Assembly: GCA_947462335.1 (NCBI GenBank)
Contig: OX381710.1
Coordinates: forward strand, 66,335,303 to 66,399,302
Direction: 5' to 3'
Length of the DNA: 64,000 nucleotides
From: Harmothoe impar
Taxonomy: Eukaryota; Annelida; Polychaeta; Phyllodocida; Polynoidae
Position 1 is the first letter of the stretch, and every line of letters starts with the position of its first letter. Below the pieces are notes generated by a model that worked only from the letters and a program-made list of their open reading frames with translations, ran no database searches and was not told where the DNA came from. Shown piece by piece: positions 10,227 to 17,857 of this stretch. The position numbers were made by a program, and so were the translations under genes.

Positions 10227-12724
10227 CTATAGCACTTAGCGGTCCTCCGATTGATCTTCCTTCTGTTAGGCTGTGTAGCCCCCTGAATGGAAGTCGTCAT
10301 CTTTTCAAACAGCGCTGTGAAAAACGCTGCGTCCATCACCGGAGCCTTCGGCTCTGATGACTCCCTTTTCGGAGGGGGGTTTCCACCCCCTTCCGGCTTC
10401 TTATTCTTCCACGGCGGTTTAGAGGAATTTCCATTCCTCTTGAACTGAGCCGCTGAAGCTATCGCCCCCTCCTCATCACTGCCCGAACCATCAGACTGTT
10501 CCGGAGAACATTCTATAATGGCCGAGGCCCGGGTAGGCATCCGGTCCCCTAACAGTGACTTTTTGAGAGCATGTATGTCGATGGCCTTAAAAAGGTCATC
10601 TAGTGACGTATCTGCTCTCCACGTGTCATACACCGTTTGTTGTATGTCTGGGTCTCTCAGTCCGGCAACGAACTGAGAGAACAATTCCTTAGAAAATAAG
10701 GCATCATGGATTCCTGAAGCAGGGTGTACCTTCTTCAGGAGTCTCATCAATGCAAGTCCGAAAACCCTTGGAGCCTTGTTCTTGCCTTGCACACGCTTCT
10801 TAAAAGCGACCATCGGATCGATCCGTGCGGAATCTCCGTACAGGATGGTTCCGATTTCAACGAGCTGTTTGAAAGTTCCGCGGGGTCCGCATTCCTCTTT
10901 CCACTGCTCAACTGCCATGAGACCATCTCCCATGCGTAATCCCTTACAAACGTACGGGATTGCATCCTGTTGGTCCCACCCGCTGAGGTTTATATCCTCA
11001 ACGGTGGCCCCCAACCAATCTTCCCAGGAATTCTTCTGCCAGTAGGGAAATGGCTCGCTAGCTATGCGTCTAGCAGCATTGGACGAACCTCTAATCTTAG
11101 AGGTTATCGCCAGACATTTAGAAATGGATGCTGACGCGTCCTTTTCCGCACCTACATTGTGCAATCCGATCCCCGCTATTGCGGGATTCGTATCGTACAA
11201 TTCTTGCAATTCTGTACTCAGCATTGTTCTCCTGGGAGCCTTCTTCGGACTCTTCGCACCGGGAGTCGCCCCCGGAGTAGCGCCCGTGGTCGGCACACTA
11301 TTCTGTCTGTCCAGAAAAGCCTGGTAGGTCCCATACGACACTATGTCCGTAGTGGGGTCTACGCCCTGTCCGAACCACCAGTTCTTCTCCTGATCAGTCA
11401 TATACTGACACTGCTGGGCCAGAGCAAGCAATCGTTGATGCTCTGACTTCTCTTTCTCCAGCTCTTTGGCCTGCTTCTCAGCCTCCTCTTCCTGTTGAGC
11501 TTTTTCCAGTTTAGCTTTAGCAGCCTCTCCGGCAGCTCGGAGCCCTTCCTTTCGAGCCCTCAGGACTGCCGCTTCCTGCTCCGCTAACTCCTCTGCGAGA
11601 GCAGCGTTTTCCTTCATTCGTTTCTGTTGCTGCTCTAAAGCAGCCTGCTGTTTGCGATACACGTCTCGCCTTTCTATTTCCAAGTTTTTCTGCTCCTGGA
11701 ACAATATGTTTGCTTGGCACTCTCGCCATTGCAACAAACTTGCAGGAGTCAGGTCGGTTTTCGCCGCCTTATCCTGTTCGGCCGCTTTTTTCAAGCGGAC
11801 CGCGTCTAGTTCTTGCTCGTCCACTCTCAACTGCGATCGTGGACTCCGAACCAACTCCGACAATGGTCTTCCCCTGCCTACTGAGGCTAGACCGGTCGGG
11901 GCTGTAAATACCTGCTTTGGTATCGGACGGATACCACTGATCCCTACCCTTGGTGAGGAATCACCCCCCCTGCCTCTGCCCCTGGATCGTCCCACTCGGA
12001 GTGGTCGTCCCGGTGTCGAGGTTGACAAGGCAGGTTCAATGGTTACTCCACGTCCCATAGGCTGATTGGGAGTGTCTGTAAAGCTCATGTAATGGAGGCC
12101 TTCCGGACTACCATTGTCTGCAGATGCGAATGAGGTACTGCTGTCGTGCATACTTTCTCGCGTCTCTGATAAAAACTGTTGTAAAGCAGCTCTTTTTGCT
12201 TTCAGAATGTCGCACTCCGTCACTAGACTTCGGCGGACCTCCTGTAAGTCCTCTGTGTCCTGAACAATGGCTGTTCGGGCCCCTTCTGCTTCATGCATTA
12301 CAGCGTCTCGAGCTGCGCAAATATGGTTCAGCTCCGTGTTTGCCTTGACAAACTCAGACCGGATCCCTCGGAGGTCCGCTTCTTTCTGATCGTATTCCGC
12401 TCGGACTCTGCTGAGGGATTGTACCAGCTTTTCATTCTCCTCCAACAAGGTAGACAGCCTTGCGTCCTTTTCCTTGATCTTGGAAGCTCTGTGTGTGACT
12501 GCACCTTCCAATGCAATCAAACTGCTTTTCCATTCATTGGATTGCTTCTGAATGGTCAACAATTCCATTTGAGCCATCTGTACACGTTCCTGCACTCGGG
12601 CTTCTCTCATGTCGTCAAACCGACGCTCCTCCAGCAGGGCAAACCTCCTCGGAGTCGGCGCGGCTGACCTTGACCCACCAACGTTGAACAAGGACAAGTT
12701 CATTTCTTCCAATGAGCGGCTCAT
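10151..12724 (-). CDS. gag: Retrotransposon Gag protein
   Basis: The frame is open from 12829, but that codon is TTG. The first ATG at 12724 has A at -3, giving 857 residues. The N-terminal half is rich in Glu, Arg, Gln and Lys and predicts long coiled coils. A conserved-looking globular part follows, with a Trp-rich stretch near 11000, as in retrotransposon capsid domains. Near the C terminus a CCHC zinc knuckle reads CYRCLEIGHFAAEC. The protein ends at a TAG directly behind a GGGAAAC heptamer. It should form the particle that packages the element RNA. It is longer than most Gypsy Gags. Confidence 0.88.
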   Translation of the reverse strand: MSRSLEEMNLSLFNVGGSRSAAPTPRRFALLEERRFDDMREARVQERVQMAQMELLTIQKQSNEWKSSLIALEGAVTHRASKIKEKDARLSTLLEENEKLVQSLSRVRAEYDQKEADLRGIRSEFVKANTELNHICAARDAVMHEAEGARTAIVQDTEDLQEVRRSLVTECDILKAKRAALQQFLSETRESMHDSSTSFASADNGSPEGLHYMSFTDTPNQPMGRGVTIEPALSTSTPGRPLRVGRSRGRGRGGDSSPRVGISGIRPIPKQVFTAPTGLASVGRGRPLSELVRSPRSQLRVDEQELDAVRLKKAAEQDKAAKTDLTPASLLQWRECQANILFQEQKNLEIERRDVYRKQQAALEQQQKRMKENAALAEELAEQEAAVLRARKEGLRAAGEAAKAKLEKAQQEEEAEKQAKELEKEKSEHQRLLALAQQCQYMTDQEKNWWFGQGVDPTTDIVSYGTYQAFLDRQNSVPTTGATPGATPGAKSPKKAPRRTMLSTELQELYDTNPAIAGIGLHNVGAEKDASASISKCLAITSKIRGSSNAARRIASEPFPYWQKNSWEDWLGATVEDINLSGWDQQDAIPYVCKGLRMGDGLMAVEQWKEECGPRGTFKQLVEIGTILYGDSARIDPMVAFKKRVQGKNKAPRVFGLALMRLLKKVHPASGIHDALFSKELFSQFVAGLRDPDIQQTVYDTWRADTSLDDLFKAIDIHALKKSLLGDRMPTRASAIIECSPEQSDGSGSDEEGAIASAAQFKRNGNSSKPPWKNKKPEGGGNPPPKRESSEPKAPVMDAAFFTALFEKMTTSIQGATQPNRRKINRRTAKCYRCLEIGHFAAECTAPSPKVPGKEGN
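10154..10160 (-). promoter_or_regulatory. Putative -1 ribosomal frameshift site GGGAAAC
   Basis: In the gag frame the minus strand reads G GGA AAC followed at once by the TAG stop. This is the X XXY YYZ pattern used for -1 frameshifting in retroviruses. The pol frame is exactly the -1 frame and remains open through the heptamer. A downstream stimulatory structure was not resolved by eye. Confidence 0.75.
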
Positions 12725-12917
12725 TATGGTAGGACCCCTGGGTCCTCGTGCTGCGTCTGTTCCGGATGGAACATTCGCCCTACTGTGGGTATCTGCTTCA
12801 TAACTGGCATCTAGCCCCTCCGGTGACAAGGCTGCTGCCTCATCAGGAGACCTCGCTGCTCCGTCCAGAGCCCGAGGTCTGTGCTACTGCACAGGCTAAC
12901 CTGCGTTTCACTCAGAA

Positions 12918-12932
12918 CTGGTCACGGCACCA
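12918..12932 (-). other. Primer-binding site matching tRNA-His
   Basis: One base after the 5' LTR the minus strand reads TGGTGCCGTGACCAG. This complements a tRNA 3' end of CTGGTCACGGCACCA, which agrees with animal tRNA-His genes as I recall them plus the added CCA. The tRNA assignment is from memory. The position is that of a minus-strand primer site. Confidence 0.65.
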
Positions 12933-12933
12933 G

Positions 12934-13372
12934 TGTAATAAACGATACTTTGTCTCTTTATGATATTGGTAGAGTATCAATTAAAGAACAAAGTCGACAC
13001 AGTTCGGATCAAGTGTTACAGGTTGCAATATCAGGTTTATTCAGAGAACCTAGACAAGCAGTCACTAAGTGTGCGAACTCCCTATAGAGTTCGGAACGGG
13101 TCAGTAGGCTAAGCAGCCGATATGATCACAGGGTCTCCTCTGCCAGCGTGGCTCAGAGTAACCGACGAGTACCGTCAGATGCCGGGTATATATAGGCAGC
13201 CAGCCTGCGCGCGCACACGCAGACCGGAAGCCTATAGCGACCTCTGTCCATACCCCAAGCCCGGGGTAGGTGTCGCCACCTACCGTCGGACTGAAGGGTT
13301 CGGACCGAGCTCGCAACACAGCATCCAACAGCACTCGTCATATAACAACCCCGTATAACCCTAGCCCCTACA
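12934..13372 (-). repeat. 5' LTR of the retrotransposon
   Basis: This 439-bp copy matches 675-1113 base for base as far as I can compare. It would supply the promoter for gag-pol. TATATATA lies at 13187-13194, so transcription is expected to start near 13160 and run leftwards. Confidence 0.95.
13187..13194 (-). promoter_or_regulatory. TATA box of the 5' LTR
   Basis: The palindromic TATATATA reads within CTATATATACCC on the minus strand, about 175 bp into the LTR. It is followed about 145 bp downstream by the AATAAA at 13036-13041, which sets a plausible R region. Confidence 0.55.
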
Positions 13373-13376
13373 CATC
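13373..13376. repeat. Target-site duplication, right (CATC)
   Basis: CATC follows the right LTR and repeats the bases at 671-674. Confidence 0.8.
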
Positions 13377-14570
13377 TAAAACTTTTAAAAAGGTGTTTAT
13401 AAATACGTTTAGAATCCAAATACGGCTAAATACAATGTGTTTAGAATAACGGCTGAATTACCCAGGTGTTCTTGTAGGCCTACTTTATGGAGGCCCCTAC
13501 TAATACTTAAATAGAGCTTTGGATATAATTATTGAAACAATATATTTCAAACTGTAACTCAATGCTTTGTGAGTACTAGGCCCTATGCTCAAGAAATCCA
13601 TATTTGGTATATTTAGTATGAGATCATGTATACATGTTCAGGGATAGATGTATACAACGTAGGCCCTACAGGTAGTGGGAAATAGAGCGAACCATCAAAA
13701 AGACATCCGAAAGAATATCCAACATTGACACCTCTCTCATTTATTCTTTAATTGATATATGATGGTTATGGTGTCTCAATGCATAATATGTCATTATGCC
13801 CTTTATTCCACTGATGCATGAACGTAAAATAACTTGCTGGGGTTGTAGGCCTATGATTCTCTAATTCAGCACCGGTTACTGACCAGGGCTGCATTCATGC
13901 ATCATGACGGTAAGGAGCATAAAGCAATATAAAAGCCCCTGAGGGTGAAGCAGACCCCGAGTGGACGCGGCAGGGACGCGCGGGGGACGCGGCCTGATCA
14001 CGTGGGTAGAGGATTTCCCCTGTATGACGTCACAGGGTTCATCCTTGGAACCCGGACTTCCCTGACCTCGAACCCCTAGGCTAGGCACAGCTAGGCATTC
14101 GGGTGAAATCGATACGGATGAGGGGCACAATACACACGAGGGTTTTGCGTTTCTGGACAAAGGATAAGGTGAATTAGAGGTAGGCGTACCTAGGTACAGT
14201 AATCATATGAAATTAGTCCCTCACTCTAAAGCAGTCTGAGCTACTCTGGCGCCTATTTCTCGAGAGAGAACCCCCGGACCCAGGCAAGTCCAGATTCATT
14301 CATTCACTGGCAGGATGCCCACCCTGCTCTCTGGTCTCAGACTGTCCTCACAGTCCTGGCAAAACTGGGTCACAGCGCCCGACTATTATACAGTGCACTG
14401 GTTCATTGATTAGACTCCCCAGGGTGTCTACAAATTGTCGATCCCCTCCTCAGGGGTGGGGGCGGGGGGATAAACAAATCTGAACCCTATTGCCGGGGGG
14501 GGGGGGGGGGGGGTAGGGCATAACAATTTCTGACCCCTCCTGAAAAAAATATGACCCCTCTTGAGGGGGG
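13377..14570. other. Intergenic stretch without a supported gene
   Basis: No coding exon is convincing here. The part at 13795-13925 is a degraded copy of the palindromic 'gctgcattcatgcatca' repeat. Near 13999-14031 a CACGTG and a TGACGTCA (CRE-like) sequence occur, which could be regulatory. G-rich runs begin after 14440. Confidence 0.5.
13795..13925. repeat. Degenerate palindromic TTAA-type repeat copy
   Basis: The core 'gggctgcattcatgcatcatgacg' at about 13888 is shared with at least nine other sites in the window; the best copy is 33665-33909. The left half is decayed and no terminal repeats remain. Confidence 0.55.
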
Positions 14571-14763
14571 GAGGAGGGCGTAAAAAATTCAGCCCACGCC
14601 TTACTATAGGCCTAGTTCAAAGGTGGGGTGAAAATCGGCGAAGGGGGGAGTGAAACATTCAACGCGCTCTCAAGGCCAAGGGGGGGGGGGCGTTAAAAAA
14701 TGTTCACACTTCCGTGCAAAATCTCACCCCCCCCCATGCCCCCCCCCCGCCTTGTAATTAATA
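14571..14763. repeat. G-rich repeat, first tandem copy (split)
   Basis: This stretch is nearly identical to 15889-16082, from 'gaggagggcgtaaaaaattc' to 'taattaata'. Its continuation resumes at 15860 after the inserted Harbinger-type element. The unit ends in 'aatgaacactccc', the terminal motif of the same MITE superfamily, so it is probably a transposon remnant. Confidence 0.75.
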
Positions 14764-14764
14764 A

Positions 14765-15859
14765 GGGAGGGTTCATTATTTATGGCAGGGGGGGGGGGTG
14801 AGCATTTGAGGGGGGGGGCAATTTTTTTAAGGGGTATTCAAAGGGGGGGGGCCTTTTTTTTTACCCTATTCTTAGGGGGGGCCTTATTTTTTAGGGGTAT
14901 TCCTAAAAATGTCGCGAATTTAGTACGTTGAAATGTCGCGAATTTTGGTAACAGCCTGTGTTATATTTTACCAAATTATGTCAATATTTTCAAAATTTTC
15001 TAGAATTTTCCTCAAACTCCCAGCAAATTTCTCACTACATCACTTTTAACACTCAGAATAGCCCACCGTTTTGTCAGTCTTCAAAAAAGTGCCGGCCTCA
15101 TGTAAGCACTGAGGGTATGGGAGCTTACAATTTATAAGCACTGGGGCCCTTAAAGATGGGTTAGGAGCTAATTGGGGGTTAATTTTAGTTTTTCAGCTTT
15201 TCAACGTATTTGTGTTCATATTGTCCATGTACATATGTGTGTAGCTTTTTAAATCATTCTGATAAATATAAATCCATAAAAAGTAGAGAAAATCATGGTC
15301 AGAATAGGCCAGGGGACCCGCCTCTATTACAGAAAGGGGTCCCCTGGCCTGTTTTTTTCTATATTTTATGCATTTACAAGTATCAGAATGCTTTAAAAAG
15401 CTACAAACTCATTTATACCGCCATTATTAACAAAAATACCTTCAAAAACTGAAAAATAAAAATCGACCCCGAATTAGCTCCTAACCCATCTTTAAACTCA
15501 ACGGTATGTAAGTCAAGTGTCTGAGGTTTGACTATTATCGCACACCAGCGAGTGTCATGAGACGTTTACACTAAAACACCTTACGAATGGATGTATTTGT
15601 TGCAAGGTAGTAAATAGTAGGTAAAAAAGTGCCCATGATTAAATGCATACAATTAGTAGACACCACTATCGTTTTTGTAATAAAGTTGAAAACGATCCAG
15701 GGTGAGGCCCACTGAGGGGGGGGGCGCTTTTTTTTTAACCTATTCCGAGGGGGGGGCCTTTTTTTTTCAACCTATTCCGAGGGGGGGGCCAATTATTTTT
15801 GACGTATTCGATTTGCCAAACGCTCACCCCCCCCCCTGCCATAAATAATGAACCCTCCC
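14765..15859. mobile_element. PIF/Harbinger-type non-autonomous element (MITE)
   Basis: Terminal inverted repeats of about 37 bp start GGGAGGGTTCATTATTTATG and end in the complement. They are flanked by TAA (14762-14764 and 15860-15862). The uninterrupted sister sequence at 16079 shows a single TAA, which supports a 3-bp duplication as made by PIF/Harbinger transposases. There is no coding capacity. The interior holds a TTAA-target element at 15154-15491. A shorter relative lies at 37458-38186. Confidence 0.8.
15154..15491. mobile_element. Nested TTAA-target inverted-repeat element (piggyBac-type MITE)
   Basis: The element is 338 bp, with inverted ends starting AGATGGGTTAGGAGCTAATT, and is flanked by TTAA at 15150-15153 and 15492-15495. 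The related Harbinger copy has an empty site with one TTAA at 37823-37826, so the boundaries are direct observation. A strong hairpin (aggccaggggaccc with its complement) lies in the middle. TTAA duplication is the hallmark of piggyBac transposition. The right end of a second copy is at 33535-33664. Confidence 0.85.
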
Positions 15860-15888
15860 TAAATGAACACTCCCTTTTACTAGCTGGG

Positions 15889-16082
15889 GAGGAGGGCGTA
15901 AAAAATTCAGCCCACGCCTTACTATAGGCCTAGTTCAAAGGTGGGGTGAAAATCGGCGAAGGGGGGAGTGAAACATTCTACGCGCTCTCAAGGCCAAGGG
16001 GGGGGGGGCGTTAAAAAATGTTCACACTTCCGTGCAAAATCTCACCCCCCCCCATGCCCCCCCCCCGCCTTGTAATTAATAA
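15889..16082. repeat. G-rich repeat, second tandem copy (intact)
   Basis: This is the uninterrupted copy of the unit at 14571-14763. It differs by very few bases (for example attctacgc against attcaacgc) and contains runs of 8-11 G or C. Confidence 0.75.
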
Positions 16083-16099
16083 ATGAACACTCCCTTTTA

Positions 16100-17740
16100 C
16101 TAGCTGGGGGGCTTGGTGGTATTTCCCAAAAAGGCAATTTTTATACTGACCCCCAGCCCCCACCAATTTAGACTCGGCCCCCGTCTATATCATTACAGAC
16201 TGGGGGCCAGCAGCAGCGAGGACCTACACTCTTCAAGCATAACCCTGACAAAGTATATGCTTGGTGAGTGTAGCGGGTGCAGTCAGTCGTGCATGCGCAT
16301 CACTCTCCAGCATATGTTTAGTAATGCTGGTGTATGTACCCAAAATCTGCGGGGAGATGGTACTGCCATCCCAACGCTGTCCCCGGCCCTGATAAGGCAC
16401 TGGGTCAGACCCTGCTCGGGCGGGTGGTCACGGGTGGGCGGGTCTGACAGCGAGAGACTACCACCAATTAGCCAAATGTGCTCTTGACACCCCCCCCCCC
16501 CCTCCCTCACTATGTTCAGATTTTGAGAAATGACCCCCCCCCCCCGCTAAATTCGCGTGCCTGTGTGGAATCGTGCGTGATAGTGAGTATCTAAATGAAC
16601 CTCATTTTTAAATTTGACACGCCCAGCATTCATGGAGGCTTTTCCAGTTCCCCCCCCCCTCCAGGGGCCTGTTCCCCCCCCCCCCCCCCCTCCAATATCC
16701 AACAAGCCCCCCGCCCCTCGCCGAAAGTGCCGACAATTCTTGAGTGGTCATTTTTAACAATGAGGGGGGGGGGGGGTTGATGGATTATCACTCGAGTGCA
16801 CGAAAAGGGGTGACATCTTTTTTGGCCGCGCTCCTAGAGGGGTTGACATTTTTTGGCCTCCCCCCCCCAGACCCACCAAGCCCCCTGTATATAAATAATG
16901 ACCACTCCCTTCCAGATTTTGTGAAATGCAGTTTACAGTATTGCCGCAAAGACACTGGCTTTTCCCAGTGTAAATATACATGCATATGTCACTATCTCCT
17001 GTATTCATCATGTTTCTGTGTTAAAATTAGTGGTCCACCCCCATCTTAATATTATCTCTAAACATGCCTACACAATGCTGCTAGCTCAGGAGGCCCGTTT
17101 TTGTACTTGACTTTGCATACATGGGTCTAGCTTTATAAGCCCAGATTGGAATAGGGAAAATCCAATGGTACAATTGAAAATACTTCAGGAAGTAGTATCC
17201 TATGTTTTTGCAAAAACCTGGTGGGTGATTTTTACCGCTGTAGGAGTTTTGTGATAGCTCTTAATTCTTAACATCTCAATTTCATGCATTTATGGCAAAA
17301 ATAGACCTCGTATATTAGTTTGTACCAAGGTGTGCTAGCTTAGAGAAGTAAAAATGTTTGATAAAGCAAACCAGTCACTTTAGATAAAGTGAAGCAATAC
17401 CTGTGTACTATTAGAGAGAAAACCATACGTTTCCTTATGGCTTAGTTAGGGAGTTCTAATTTCTTTCACAAAAAAGGTGGGGGGTGGCCAGTAGATTTGG
17501 TGAGTGTGTAGGCCTTTGAGGAGGAGGGGTAAAAATATTTGAATATCAAAAATTGGATCCTCTCTTCTGGAGGGTGGGAATTCGACCTGTTTACTTGATG
17601 TACATCTGGACGTTAAACAAATCACAAAACATGCACTGTAATATATAATATAGAAAAAAGGGTGCATGTGGGAACGATTAGTTTTACTATATGTTTAATA
17701 TACGGGGTATGGTGGATTCATACTATAAAACTGACAATTT
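16100..17740. other. Intergenic stretch before zinc-finger gene 1
   Basis: The sequence is rich in long C or G runs. A degenerate Harbinger-type element lies at about 16735-16911, with 'gagtggtcatttttaacaa' on the left and its approximate complement before 'actccctt' on the right. No exon is supported. Short frames at 16113-16487 and 17446-17667 lack family features. Confidence 0.5.
16735..16911. mobile_element. Degenerate Harbinger-type MITE
   Basis: Imperfect inverted ends 'gagtggtcattttta' and 'aataatgaccactccc' enclose G/C-rich sequence. They resemble the ends of the copies at 24680-25003 and 37458-38186. Confidence 0.5.
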
Positions 17741-17755
17741 TCTCTGCTTTTCAGA
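17741..17755 (+). other. Probable 3' splice site before zinc-finger gene 1
   Basis: The run 'tctctgcttttcag' followed by 'atgtagcagac' is a good acceptor. The start of the second zinc-finger gene has the same layout: 'cttctcttccag' then 'atgtagaagac' near 26704. This implies a 5' untranslated exon further upstream in both genes. Confidence 0.55.
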
Positions 17756-17857
17756 TGTAGCAGACTGTAAAGAGATTGCATAGAACAACTGTTGACACTT
17801 TGGCTTCACACCTGGTATCACATTGGATACAAAGTGGACTCGAAGTCTGAAGACAAA

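Larger units (their letters stand above)
675..13372 (-). mobile_element. Complete Ty3/Gypsy-type LTR retrotransposon with a third ORF
   Basis: The element is 12,698 bp and reads right to left: 5' LTR (12934-13372), tRNA primer-binding site, gag, pol in the -1 frame, a 0.5-kb CpG-rich spacer, ORF3, a 0.9-kb untranslated stretch, polypurine tract and 3' LTR (675-1113). The pol order protease, reverse transcriptase, RNase H, integrase is that of Ty3/Gypsy elements. The two LTRs look identical over 439 bp, a 4-bp target duplication flanks the element, and all three long frames are open. This points to a very recent insertion, possibly of a still competent element. The length and third ORF are unusual for the group. 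I did not recognise the clade. Confidence 0.95.

Noticed and set aside
12918..12932. tRNA-His gene
   Set aside because: Only the 15-base complement of a tRNA 3' end is present; no cloverleaf can be formed around it.
13876..14160. 94-codon minus-strand frame
   Set aside because: It overlaps a dispersed palindromic repeat, lacks splice context and has no recognisable motif.
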